A stretch of 64,000 bases of DNA from an uncultured Akkermansia sp. (GTDB lineage Bacteria > Verrucomicrobiota > Verrucomicrobiia > Verrucomicrobiales > Akkermansiaceae): assembly GCA_900548895.1 (NCBI GenBank), contig URLZ01000005.1, positions 8,841 to 72,840 on the forward strand, in the 5' to 3' direction. The notes beneath the pieces were generated by a model. The model did no database searches. It was not told the origin of the DNA and saw nothing but the letters and a program-made list of their open reading frames with translations. The position numbers and the translations under genes are program-made. Below are positions 42,656-52,336 of this stretch, piece by piece; position 1 is the stretch's first letter, and every line of letters starts with the position of its first letter.

Positions 42656-43273
42656 ATGAAGACCGCGAGCACCATGACCTTCAACCGCCAGAGTCGGCTG
42701 CTTCTCGCAGCCGGCCTCCTCCTCATCCTCCCGTCCTGCCACGTCTCGCAGAACGGCGTGGGCGTCACCATGGCGACGGATCAGGTCATGCCGGCCACCA
42801 ACGACACCGTCTACGTTGAAGCCGGAAGCGGTGCTCCGCAGACCCCGCCCGTGCTGCCCGGCGCCGGGGATCCCAGCGTGCCGCCGAACAGCTACGCCCA
42901 CCCGGGCTCCCTGTACGGCTCCACCCCGGCGTCGAGCGGCGGCAGCCATTACACCGTGCGCAGCGGCGACACCCTCTATGCCGTCGCGCGCCGCCACGGC
43001 ATCACCCTCTCGCAACTGGCTGAAGCCAATGGGCTGAGCGTGACGGATCACCTGCGCATCGGCCAGACGCTCCTCATCCCTCAGGCCGGCGCCACCACCA
43101 CGACACACAGCTACAGCGGCAGCAGCCGTAGCTACACCGTGCGCAGCGGCGATACCCTGAGCGCCATCGCCCACCGCTTCGGCGTCAGCCTCTCCGCCCT
43201 GCTGCGGGCCAACGGCCTGAGTAGCGCTCAGGCCGGGCACCTGCGCGTCGGGCAGAAACTCATCATCCCCTGA
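42656..43273 (+). CDS. Second LysM-domain lipoprotein
   Basis: A 205-residue protein 14 bases after the first LysM gene, probably co-transcribed. A lipobox (LILPSC, Cys28 from the first ATG, or Cys22 from ATG 42674) is followed by a Pro/Ser linker and two LysM domains very similar to each other: YTVRSGDTLYAVARRHGITLSQLAEANGL and YTVRSGDTLSAIAHRFGVSLSALLRANGL. The near-identity of the two suggests internal duplication. It likely binds peptidoglycan from an outer or inner membrane anchor. Confidence 0.92.
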   Translation: MKTASTMTFNRQSRLLLAAGLLLILPSCHVSQNGVGVTMATDQVMPATNDTVYVEAGSGAPQTPPVLPGAGDPSVPPNSYAHPGSLYGSTPASSGGSHYTVRSGDTLYAVARRHGITLSQLAEANGLSVTDHLRIGQTLLIPQAGATTTTHSYSGSSRSYTVRSGDTLSAIAHRFGVSLSALLRANGLSSAQAGHLRVGQKLIIP

Positions 43274-43384
43274 GCCGCGGCAGCGCGGCGCACGTGCCGT
43301 CCTCTCGCGGCCCAACTCGCTTGCCCGTCAGCGGGGCGCGGGCCGCGCAGCGGCGAGGTGCGTGCAGACCTCCCCTCACACTCC

Positions 43385-44290
43385 ATGAGAGCACGTAACC
43401 TCCTTGCCCTGCTGGCGGCCCTGAGCCTCAGCAACTGTTCCTCTGACCCCTCGTCGCAGACGGCGAGCGACGGCACCACGGCGCCCGCCTCCGGCCGGTC
43501 CGGCAGCACCCCTGCGACACCCGCCGCGAACACGGCGGCAAAGCCCGCTGAGCAGCCCCCCGCCGTGCGCCCGCCCGAGCCTGAGCACATCAGCGGCAAC
43601 ATCCTTGACATCCCCGGCAAAAACGCCGCCGGCTACAAAAACCCCTACCCCGCCGGGAGCTACGCGCACTTCGTCGCCCAGAAAAAATACCCGAAGACCC
43701 TCGAGGTCTACTCCAACGACGAACTGCTCAAAACCCTCACGCGCGACAACTCCAAAATCATCATCTGCATCCCCCAGCAGCGCGCGCGCCTCTACATCGG
43801 CGACCGCGTCGCCCTCGACTGGCCCGTCTCCACCGGCACCAAGGGGCATGAGACGCCCACCGGCGTCTTCCGCGTGATGGAGAAGGACAAAGACCACAAA
43901 TCCAACCGCTACGGCCGCTTCATCAACTCGCGCGGGCGCACCTCCAACTCGAACGCCGACCTCAGCAAGGGCCTTCCGGACGGCCACAGCTTCCGCCCGG
44001 CCAGCATGCCCAACTGGCTGCGCCTGACGCCTGACGGCGTCGGCATCCACGGCGGCCGCGTCGTCGCCGGGCGCCGCCTCTCGCACGGCTGCATCCGCAC
44101 CCCCTACGCCGTTGCCGCCAAGCTCTATGAGCACGCCGTCGTCGGCATGCCAGTCTACGTCTCTCGCGCCATCGAGGACTACAGCCGCGGCGGCTACCTC
44201 AAGCCCATCGACATCAAATACAGGCCTGAGCCGGGCAGCGACTACACCGACATGCCCGTCAACCCCACCACCGTCAAGAGCCCGAGCTGA
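43385..44290 (+). CDS. L,D-transpeptidase (YkuD family) lipoprotein
   Basis: A 301-residue protein. Lipobox LSLSNC (Cys18) is followed by a low-complexity linker and a YkuD catalytic domain (about 125-265). The active-site block is GVGIHGGRVVAGRRLSHGCIRTP, with His and the catalytic Cys in SHGCIR; IICIPQQRARLYIGDRVALDWPVSTG opens the domain. Such enzymes form 3-3 cross-links or attach proteins to peptidoglycan, outside the inner membrane. It follows two LysM genes in the same direction, so all three should work on the wall. A frame extending 27 bases upstream adds nothing recognisable. Confidence 0.94.
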   Translation: MRARNLLALLAALSLSNCSSDPSSQTASDGTTAPASGRSGSTPATPAANTAAKPAEQPPAVRPPEPEHISGNILDIPGKNAAGYKNPYPAGSYAHFVAQKKYPKTLEVYSNDELLKTLTRDNSKIIICIPQQRARLYIGDRVALDWPVSTGTKGHETPTGVFRVMEKDKDHKSNRYGRFINSRGRTSNSNADLSKGLPDGHSFRPASMPNWLRLTPDGVGIHGGRVVAGRRLSHGCIRTPYAVAAKLYEHAVVGMPVYVSRAIEDYSRGGYLKPIDIKYRPEPGSDYTDMPVNPTTVKSPS

Positions 44291-44293
44291 GCG

Positions 44294-44911
44294 ATGAGCG
44301 CCCCCGCGCCAGACCAGAACAAGGTACAGGAGAATAAGGTCCACCAGGACAAGGGTCACGAGGACGAGGCCCTTGCGGACAGGTCCCCCGAGGAGGAGGG
44401 CCACGCCCAAGCCGCCGCCGAAGAGCCCGCCGAGCCTGTTGACGATATCCTCTGCGGTCTCATGCCTCAGCCTCCCTGCGTGCCCGAGCACAGCCATCAC
44501 TACCGCTGCGCCAACTTCGGCCTCTACATCGGCTGCGCCCTCCTCGTCCTCGTCGGCGTCATCTATTACTTCGTCTCGCATCCGCCGACCGAGCAGCCCC
44601 TGAGGAGCCTCATCGCGCTGCTGGCCGGCCTCGCCGCCATCGGCTGGGCCCTCCACTATTGCAGCATCAGCTACTGCATCGACAGCGACGGCATCAGCGT
44701 TCGCCGGCTCTTCGGCCGCAGCATCAGCCTCCGCTGGAGCGAGCTGCGCCGCTGGGAAGTCGTCCGCATCATCGAGCCGGAGCAGTCCACCTGCCGCATC
44801 ATCTTCAGCGGCGAAGACGGCCGGCCCTCCATCACCCTCAGCAGCGAGCTGCTCGAGCTTGAAGCCGTTGAAAACCTCGCCCGAGAGCTGCAAGGCTCGA
44901 ACCCCGTGTAA
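44294..44911 (+). CDS. Membrane protein with PH-like cytoplasmic domain
   Basis: A 205-residue protein. An acidic, charged N-terminus (1-60) precedes two helices (about 72-92 and 101-120). A C-terminal beta-rich domain follows (YCIDSDGISVRRLFGRSISLRWSELRRWEVV) that resembles the bacterial PH-like domain of small membrane proteins. The function is unknown. It starts three bases after the transpeptidase stop, so it is probably part of the wall-protein transcript. Confidence 0.65.
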   Translation: MSAPAPDQNKVQENKVHQDKGHEDEALADRSPEEEGHAQAAAEEPAEPVDDILCGLMPQPPCVPEHSHHYRCANFGLYIGCALLVLVGVIYYFVSHPPTEQPLRSLIALLAGLAAIGWALHYCSISYCIDSDGISVRRLFGRSISLRWSELRRWEVVRIIEPEQSTCRIIFSGEDGRPSITLSSELLELEAVENLARELQGSNPV

Positions 44912-44966
44912 GCGGCGCATAGGCCTCTGCCGCGGCGGGAAAATCGGGGCAGTCGCAAAAAAAGAC

Positions 44967-46418
<1,452 letters not shown>

Positions 46419-46450
46419 TGCCCCTGATCCCCTAGCGATCATCGCTTTCA

Positions 46451-46483
46451 GAGCCGCAGCCTCCCGCCGGGAAGCTGCGGCTC
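46451..46483 (+). terminator. Hairpin after gdhA
   Basis: A 10-base perfect stem (46451-46460 with 46474-46483) with a loop that can pair further, 32 bases after the stop. The T-run is weak. Confidence 0.6.
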
Positions 46484-46936
46484 GCTCGTTGGCGGTGCTG
46501 TCGCCGCTTCGCGTCCGCCGTCACTGCTTCCGCTTGACGCTGTTTCCTGTGCTCCACCCGACGCGCCGTTTGTCATTTGACGGCTGCCATTGTCGCTTGT
46601 TTGTCTCCTCCCCGTCTGCCCTTGCCCGCGCGGCGATCCATCCACCCGACGGAAGCCTCCGCCCTGCTGCCCATAACCGCGCTTCATCGTCGCTCTTCAT
46701 CCGCGGACGCCGTCAGCGTCTGCCGTTAAGGGAATCTCATGCGGACGCAGGCTGCCCCGTCGTCTGGGGATTGGGCAGGGTTCGGAGGATTGAGGAGGGG
46801 GAGGAAGGGGGCCGGAAGGAGCCGGGGCAACGCGATCCGCGGTGGGGAAAACGGGACCCGCATGAAAAGTTCGAGTCCCACCCGAGAAAAGAGCCCTAAC
46901 GTAGCGCCGCCGCTGTTTGCTGACACGCGTTCAGAC
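46484..46936. other. Gene-free stretch between gdhA and the NlpC/P60 gene
   Basis: About 450 bases. The frames present are Arg/Ser/Gly-rich and unrecognisable, and a purine-rich stretch lies at about 46790-46900. I see no gene. Confidence 0.4.
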
Positions 46937-46964
46937 TTGCAAAAACAGCTGATTCTGCTACAAT
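46937..46964 (+). promoter_or_regulatory. Promoter of the NlpC/P60-type gene
   Basis: TTGCAA (46937-46942), 16-base spacer, TACAAT (46959-46964). The leader of about 30 bases is pyrimidine-rich. Confidence 0.7.
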
Positions 46965-47000
46965 GGCGCACCCGCCTCGCGCTCTCCCCCTCCCGCCTCC

Positions 47001-47531
47001 ATGAAACATCTTTTCGCCAGCCTCGCCGCCTTGCTCGCCCTCGGGCTATGCAGCTGCCAGCAACAGCAGCAGCAAGCTCAGGCGCAGTATACGCCCACCG
47101 TCGTCTATCACGAAGGCTACACCGCTCGCCTTCTCCCCAACGGCCAGGCCTCCATCCCCAAAAAGGCGCCTGAGCGCATCAAGCGCATCATCCGCGCCGC
47201 CAACAAAATCGTCCGCAAACCTTACCGCAGCGGCGGCGGCCACCGCAGTCACCACGACAGCGCCTATGACTGCTCCGGCGCCACCGCCTTCGCCCTGCGC
47301 GAGGCTGGGCTCATCGGCAACCGCTACCCGACCTCCGGCGACTTCATGCGCTGGGGCCGCGCCGGCTACGGCAAGTGGCTCACCGTCTACGTCAAGCGCG
47401 GGCATGTCTTCCTCACCGTCGCCGGACTGCGCTTCGACACCACGGGCAGCGGACGCGGCATCGGCCCGCGCTGGTACAACACCCCGCGCCCCTGCCGAGG
47501 CTTCTACGTGCGCCGCGCCCCGGGCCTGTGA
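47001..47531 (+). CDS. NlpC/P60-type peptidoglycan hydrolase lipoprotein
   Basis: A 176-residue protein with a lipoprotein signal (ALGLCSC, lipidated Cys17 or Cys19) and then a glutamine run. The catalytic part has Cys91 in YDCSGATAFALREAG and His135 in KRGHVFLTVAGLRFD. This is the Cys-His arrangement of NlpC/P60 amidases that cut stem peptides, although the domain is short and divergent. It should act in the periplasm on peptidoglycan. It is a single gene with its own promoter. Confidence 0.82.
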   Translation: MKHLFASLAALLALGLCSCQQQQQQAQAQYTPTVVYHEGYTARLLPNGQASIPKKAPERIKRIIRAANKIVRKPYRSGGGHRSHHDSAYDCSGATAFALREAGLIGNRYPTSGDFMRWGRAGYGKWLTVYVKRGHVFLTVAGLRFDTTGSGRGIGPRWYNTPRPCRGFYVRRAPGL

Positions 47532-47718
47532 GCCCGCTGCGGCGAGTCCGTCCCGGGAATCGCGCGCAGTCAGACGGATTGCGGCGCGTGATTGCAGTAA
47601 ACTGAACGCGCTTCCCGCCGCTTCCTCGGTTCATCCAAATCTCAACTGACCTCAATCGACCTCACCCGAGCACGCAAAATCGCGCCCGCATCCCCCCGAT
47701 CTCCCTCCGCCACCCTGT

Positions 47719-47731
47719 CCCCCCCCCCCCC
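47719..47731. repeat. Run of 13 C residues
   Basis: A C13 homopolymer lies in the leader of the HTH-like/xseA pair, 14 bases before the ATG at 47746. Such tracts can slip during replication or during sequencing. Confidence 0.9.
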
Positions 47732-47745
47732 GTCAACCACCGAAG

Positions 47746-48078
47746 ATGAACGCAGAAAACGAACGCAACCACGGCCCGCAGCGCATTGACGCCATCATGG
47801 CGCGCTGGGGGCTTGAAAATCACGACCTCGTCAGCGTCTCGATTGAACAGCTCACCCACAAACAGGTGCAGAAAGCCCGCCAGGGACGCCAGCTCACCCT
47901 CAGCATGATGCAGAAAGTCGCGCGCGCCCTCAACGTCGCCCTGTGGAACCGCCTCAGCGACGAGCAGAAAGAGGTCTACTACGAGTACATCCACCGCGAT
48001 CTCTTCAGCTACGCCAAGGGCTACGACCCCGAGTGGAAGGACCCGAACGACGCGCTCAAGCCGCAGCAGCACTCATGA
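47746..48078 (+). CDS. Small HTH-like protein coupled to xseA
   Basis: A 110-residue basic protein. Residues about 28-65 (VSIEQLTHKQVQKARQGRQLTLSMMQKVARALNVAL) pattern like a Cro/C1-type helix-turn-helix, with the KAR-G-R-LT spacing of a recognition helix. The rest is polar and rich in aromatics (QKEVYYEYIHRDLFSYAKGYDPEW). I do not recognise a named family. Its stop overlaps the xseA ATG (ATGA), so the two are translated together. A DNA-binding or exonuclease-linked role is possible but unproven. Confidence 0.65.
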   Translation: MNAENERNHGPQRIDAIMARWGLENHDLVSVSIEQLTHKQVQKARQGRQLTLSMMQKVARALNVALWNRLSDEQKEVYYEYIHRDLFSYAKGYDPEWKDPNDALKPQQHS

Positions 48079-49406
48079 GCCTCAGCGTCAGTGAGCTCGT
48101 TGCCCGCCTGCGGCGCAGCGTCGAGCAGGGCGTCGGCGAAGCCGAAGTCTGCGGCGAAATCGGCTCCTGCAAAACCGCCGCCAGCGGCCACATCTACTTC
48201 ACCCTCAAGGACGCCTCGGCCCAGTTGCAATGCGTCCTCTATCGCTTTCAGGCCCTCAGCAGCCGCGTCCGCCTCAGGGAGGGTATGCAAGTCGAGCTGA
48301 GCGGTCGCGCCACCGTCTGGGAGGGCCGCGGCTCGCTGCAATTCATCGTCAGCCGGGTCAAAGAGGCCGGCCTCGGCAGCCTTCAACAGCAGTTTGAAGC
48401 CCTCAAGGCCCGCCTTCAGGCCGAGGGCCTCTTCGACCCCGAGCGCAAAAAAGCCCTGCCGCGCTTCCCGCAGAGCGTCGGCCTCATCACCTCGGCAGCC
48501 GGAGCCGTCATTCAGGACATGCGCCACCGCCTCTCCTCGCGCGCGCCTTGGATGCAGGCCTGGCTCTACCCCGTCGCCGTGCAGGGCAAGGGGGCGGAAG
48601 AGCAGATCGCCGAAGCCATCCGCCGCTGGAACGACCCCGCCGCCGGGCTGCCGCCCGTCGACTACCTCATCATCGCGCGCGGCGGCGGCTCTCTGGAAGA
48701 CCTCTGGTGCTTCAATGAGGAGAGCCTCGCGCGCGCCATCGCCGCCAGCCGCCTGCCCGTCGTCTCCGCCGTCGGGCACGAGACGGACTTCACCATCGCC
48801 GACTTCGTGGCCGACCTGCGAGCCCCGACGCCCACTGCGGCTATTGAGCTCACCACGCCGGACGGCGCCGCACTCGACGACGCGCTGAGCAAGACCGAGT
48901 CCGCCCTGCGCCTGCGCCTGCGCCGCGCGCTGGAGACCGCCCGACTGCGCCTGCAAGCCGCCGCCCGCGGCAAACTGGAGCGCCCGCTGGAAGCCATCGG
49001 CCCCTTCAGCCAGCGGCTCGACCTGCTCGACGAGCAACTGCACCGCCTCGCCTCCCGCCAGCTGGAGCAGCGCAGCCACCGGCTCAGCCTGCTCGCCGTC
49101 GGCCTGAGCGCCGGGCGCACGACTGAGCGCCTGGGCCTCGCCGCCGCCCGCCTCTCCGCTCTGGAGCAGCAACTGCACGCCTCCGCCGAGACCCGCGTGC
49201 TGCGCGCTCGCGCCACCGTTGACGGCCTCGCCGCCCGCCTCACCATTGCAGACCCCGGCAACGCCCTGGCCCGCGGCTTCGCTCTCGTGCGGCGCAGCGA
49301 CGGCAGCCTCGCGCGCGACAGCGAGGCTCTGAGCCCGGGCGACGCCCTCCGTATCACCCTCGCCCGGGGTGAGGTGGATGCCACCGTCACCGCCTCGCAT
49401 CCCTGA
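48075..49406 (+). CDS. xseA: Exodeoxyribonuclease VII large subunit
   Basis: XseA is the catalytic subunit of exonuclease VII. The 443-residue protein has the N-terminal OB-fold (VCGEIGSCKTAASGHIYFTLKDASAQLQCVLYR) and the central catalytic block SVGLITSAAGAVIQDMRHRLSSR. Next come ARGGGSLEDLWCFNEESLARAIAASRLPVVSAVGHETDFTIADF and ADLRAPTPTAAIEL, and a long coiled-coil C-terminal half. The start at 48075 overlaps the upstream gene. xseB is elsewhere, next to dxs. Confidence 0.96.
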   Translation: MSLSVSELVARLRRSVEQGVGEAEVCGEIGSCKTAASGHIYFTLKDASAQLQCVLYRFQALSSRVRLREGMQVELSGRATVWEGRGSLQFIVSRVKEAGLGSLQQQFEALKARLQAEGLFDPERKKALPRFPQSVGLITSAAGAVIQDMRHRLSSRAPWMQAWLYPVAVQGKGAEEQIAEAIRRWNDPAAGLPPVDYLIIARGGGSLEDLWCFNEESLARAIAASRLPVVSAVGHETDFTIADFVADLRAPTPTAAIELTTPDGAALDDALSKTESALRLRLRRALETARLRLQAAARGKLERPLEAIGPFSQRLDLLDEQLHRLASRQLEQRSHRLSLLAVGLSAGRTTERLGLAAARLSALEQQLHASAETRVLRARATVDGLAARLTIADPGNALARGFALVRRSDGSLARDSEALSPGDALRITLARGEVDATVTASHP

Positions 49407-49424
49407 GGGCTCATCTGTGGCGTT

Positions 49425-49470
49425 CGGCAGGGCGCCTCTTGGTGCTGCCCCGAGGTCGGGCGCCCTGCCG
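49425..49470 (+). terminator. Hairpin after xseA
   Basis: A 12-base perfect stem (49425-49436 with 49459-49470) with a 22-base loop, 18 bases after the stop. No T-run follows. The rest of the 49407-49733 gap holds only the next promoter. Confidence 0.55.
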
Positions 49471-49680
49471 GCTCTCTGCCGCCTTTCGGCAATCGCCATG
49501 GAAACTCGGTACCACAGCGGGTCCGCGCCTGCGGAGCGGGGTGTCGGTTTCAAGACTGCGGAGCCGGGGCTCTGTCACGCTGCGAACGTCGCCCTCGGAA
49601 CGGGCCTCTCGTGCTCGCAATAAGGGGTGCACAGGACGATTGATGACGGCGAAAAAACGCAAGCGGCAGCTCTTGCTCTC

Positions 49681-49709
49681 TTGACGAAGCCTCTCGCTTT
49701 GTATATGAT
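49681..49709 (+). promoter_or_regulatory. Promoter of the secreted repeat protein
   Basis: TTGACG (49681-49686), 17-base spacer, TATGAT (49704-49709). The leader is about 18 bases. Confidence 0.78.
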
Positions 49710-49733
49710 AGAGAAGTCAACCAGCTTCCCGTC

Positions 49734-50189
49734 ATGAAGAACTCGACTCGACTGATCACGATCCTCTTGCTCCTCGCCGCCGCCGGCCTTGCGCAGGCCG
49801 CTCCGTCCGGCGGAACGCAGCGCATCTACGACCGCCACGGCAACTACAGTGGGCGCGTCGAAACGGACGCCTCCGGCAACCAGCGCTATTACGACCGCCA
49901 CGGGAATTATCAGGGCAGCAGCCGGAAGTCCGGCGTCGGCAACACAAACTATTACGATCGCCACGGCAATTACCGCGGCAGCAGCCGAAGCGGCGTCTCC
50001 GGCACCACAAACTATTACGACCGCCACGGCAATTATCAGGGGCGCAGCAGCAAGGGCGGTGCCGGCAACACGGATTATTACGATCGACACGGCAACCACA
50101 CGGGCACCAGCCGGAGGACCGGCCCGGGCAACACCACCTATTACGACAAGCGCGGCCAGGTCCGCGGACGCAGCGCTGAGGGCCGCTGA
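49734..50189 (+). CDS. Secreted protein of tandem YDRHGNY repeats
   Basis: A 151-residue protein. A signal peptide (LITILLLLAAAGLAQA, cleavage near residue 22) is followed by six tandem units of about 21-23 residues, each with YDRHGNYxG followed by a basic Ser/Arg/Gly stretch and GNT-YYDR. The last unit is degenerate (YYDKRGQVRG). The mature protein is basic, rich in Tyr, Arg, Gly and Asn, and lacks cysteines. I recognise no named function; similar Tyr/Gly/Asn repeats occur in secreted or surface proteins. The strong promoter suggests real expression. Codon choice varies between units, so the repeats are not a recent duplication. Confidence 0.8.
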   Translation: MKNSTRLITILLLLAAAGLAQAAPSGGTQRIYDRHGNYSGRVETDASGNQRYYDRHGNYQGSSRKSGVGNTNYYDRHGNYRGSSRSGVSGTTNYYDRHGNYQGRSSKGGAGNTDYYDRHGNHTGTSRRTGPGNTTYYDKRGQVRGRSAEGR

Positions 50190-50254
50190 GCCCTGTGCGG
50201 TGGCCGGCGGAGCGCAGGTCGGCTGCATTCCGGCCTGAGCGCGCCTTGCTTCAG

Positions 50255-50296
50255 CCGCCCTCAGCGCACCCGCCCTCAGCGCACCCGCCCTCAGCG
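50255..50296. repeat. 15-base tandem repeat at the 3' end of the antiporter gene
   Basis: Two exact copies of ccgccctcagcgcac and a partial third end at the antiporter stop codon (50291-50293). The array lies mostly between that stop and the convergent repeat-protein gene. Confidence 0.85.
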
Positions 50297-51997
50297 GCCG
50301 GGCGCGGGGGCGGCGTGGCGCAGCGCCTCGCGCGTGCGCTCCAGCTCGCGGCTGATCTGCTCCTTCGTGGCGTGCTGGCTGCGCAGCAGGTGCGAGAGCA
50401 TCGTGAGCGCCACCTCGTGCTCGCCGGAGAAGACCTCGACATCCTCCTTCAGCGAGCGACGCAGCGCCTCCGCCGAGCTGAGGTAGGTCGTGTGCGCGAG
50501 CACCTGAATCTTCGGGTTGAGGCTGCGGGCCATCGAGGCGATCTCCGCCGCAGGGGCCGCCGGGGTGGTGATGATGATGGAGACCGCCTGCTCGACCCCA
50601 GCGAGCTTGAGGATGTCGCGCCGCGAGGCGTCTCCGTGCATGGCGGGGATGCCCTGTTTGAGCAGGCGCTGCACGGTGTTGACGTTCATCTCGATGACGA
50701 CGGCGTCGGCATCGTTGTCGCGCAGCGCCTTGGTGCAGAGCTCGCCGCAGGGGCCGTAGCCGACGACGATGACGCGGTGGCGATCCTCCTGCGGCTCGGG
50801 GATGTTGTCGAGCTCCTCGTGGCGCGAGTCGCCGATGCCTCGCTTCTCCATCGCGCGGATGAAGGCGGGAATGAAGCGGTAGAAGGTGGCGTTGAGGGTG
50901 ATGGTGATGATGGCCGCGCCGGTGATGATGTTCGCGGCGGCCTCCGGCAGCACCCCGTATTCCTGCGAGGCCAGCGTGGCGAGAATGAAGGAGAATTCAC
51001 CGATCTGCGAGAGCGCCGCCGCCACCTGCGTCGCCATGCGGAAGGGGCGCTTGAGCATGCGGATGGCGATGAAGGCGGCCACGGGCGCCAGCAGCGTCAG
51101 CAGCACTGTGCCCAGCGCCATCGGCCAGTGCTCCACCATGCCCTCCCAGTGAAAGCCCATGCCGACGGAGACGAAGAAGAGCACGGCAAAGGCGTCGCGC
51201 ATGGGCAGAGCGTCGCTCGCCGCTCGGGCAGAGAACTTGCTCTGGCCGACGACCATGCCGGAGAGGAAGGCGCCGAACTCCATCGAGGCGTCGAAGACGT
51301 AGGCGGAGAGCGAGGCGATGCCGAGGGCAAAGACGAGCACGGCGAGGGTGAAGAGCTCGCCGGAGGCGAAGCGCGAGACGTAGGTGAGGATGCGCCCGAT
51401 GACCTGCCGCCCGACGTAGGCGACGCAGAGCACGAGCAGCCCGAGCTTGACGACCATCCAGAGCAGGGACTCCAGCAGGGGCTTGTCGCCGAAGATGACG
51501 GGCATGAGCACGAGCAGGATGATGGTGAAGATGTCCTCAACGACGAGCATGCCGAGGGCGAGGTGGCCTGAGGGCGTTTGCAGGATGCGGTTGTCGGCCA
51601 GCACGCGGGTGAGCACGACGGTGCTCGAGACGCAGCAGCAGAGGCCGAACATGACGCAGCCCGTCATCGTGAAGCCCATGGCGCCGCCCAGCAGCATGCA
51701 GGTGAGCGCGCCCAGCAGGGTGCGCATGCCCATGCACATCAGGGCGCCGGGCACGGCGACTTTCTGCACGGCCACGAGGTCCTTGAAGTGAAATTGCAGA
51801 CCCACGCCGAAGAGCAGCAGCACCACGCCGATGTGCGAGAAGTCTTCGACCAGACCCTGGTCGAGCGCGTCGCCCGAGCACTGGGCGGCGATGATGCCGG
51901 CGAGCAGGTAGCCGATGATGGGGGAGAGGCGGACGCGCTGGGCGAGGATGCCGAGGATGAGGGCGAGGGTGAGCGAGATAGCGAGGGTGTTGATCAT
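50291..51997 (-). CDS. CPA2-family cation/proton antiporter with TrkA-N domain
   Basis: A 568-residue protein of the KefB/YbaL type. About twelve membrane helices (1-390) open with LSPIIGYLLAGIIA and include LLLFGVGLQFHFKDL, GCVMFGLCCCVSSTVVLTRVL and LVVEDIFTIILLVLMP with the conserved acidic pair region. A cytoplasmic TrkA-N Rossmann domain (about 410-530) starts HRVIVVGYGPCGELCTKAL and contains GDASRRDILKLAGVEQAVSIIIT. It should exchange K+ or Na+ for H+ at the inner membrane, gated by nucleotide binding. The final 40 residues are charged and helical. Confidence 0.94.
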   Translation of the reverse strand: MINTLAISLTLALILGILAQRVRLSPIIGYLLAGIIAAQCSGDALDQGLVEDFSHIGVVLLLFGVGLQFHFKDLVAVQKVAVPGALMCMGMRTLLGALTCMLLGGAMGFTMTGCVMFGLCCCVSSTVVLTRVLADNRILQTPSGHLALGMLVVEDIFTIILLVLMPVIFGDKPLLESLLWMVVKLGLLVLCVAYVGRQVIGRILTYVSRFASGELFTLAVLVFALGIASLSAYVFDASMEFGAFLSGMVVGQSKFSARAASDALPMRDAFAVLFFVSVGMGFHWEGMVEHWPMALGTVLLTLLAPVAAFIAIRMLKRPFRMATQVAAALSQIGEFSFILATLASQEYGVLPEAAANIITGAAIITITLNATFYRFIPAFIRAMEKRGIGDSRHEELDNIPEPQEDRHRVIVVGYGPCGELCTKALRDNDADAVVIEMNVNTVQRLLKQGIPAMHGDASRRDILKLAGVEQAVSIIITTPAAPAAEIASMARSLNPKIQVLAHTTYLSSAEALRRSLKEDVEVFSGEHEVALTMLSHLLRSQHATKEQISRELERTREALRHAAPAPGR

Positions 51998-52336
51998 GGT
52001 CTGTGCTGCGGGGGAGGGGGCGCTTGGGGGAAGTTCGGGTGGTGAAGGGGAAAGGGGCTGTGTGCTGTTGAGGTGGGGAGGTCTCTCTGCCCGGCCGGGC
52101 GGGCCTGAGATCAGGCGTCTGCCCCGTCGGGCCGATCCGGGCGACGGGTGCTGCGCCGGGGCTACGCGGAAGCTCCTGCGCCGGAGGAGCGCGGAAGCTG
52201 GCTGCGCCTGAGGAGCTCGGAAGCGGGCCGTAACGGCGCGCAGAGGAAGAGGCTGGCGGAGGAGCCGGCGCCGCGGAAGGGCCTTGCCGCTGCGGAGCCG
52301 CCGAGAGGCCCTCTCCGAAAGGCCGCCTCGGGACGC
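51998..52336. other. Gene-free stretch between antiporter and methyltransferase genes
   Basis: About 340 GC-rich bases with imperfect repeats of the type ggaggagcgcggaagc. I see no gene or strong promoter; the methyltransferase stop is at its right edge. Confidence 0.4.

Noticed and set aside
49734..50189. RHS or toxin repeat protein
   Set aside because: The YD-like repeats recall RHS, but the spacing, small size and lack of a C-terminal toxin domain do not fit.
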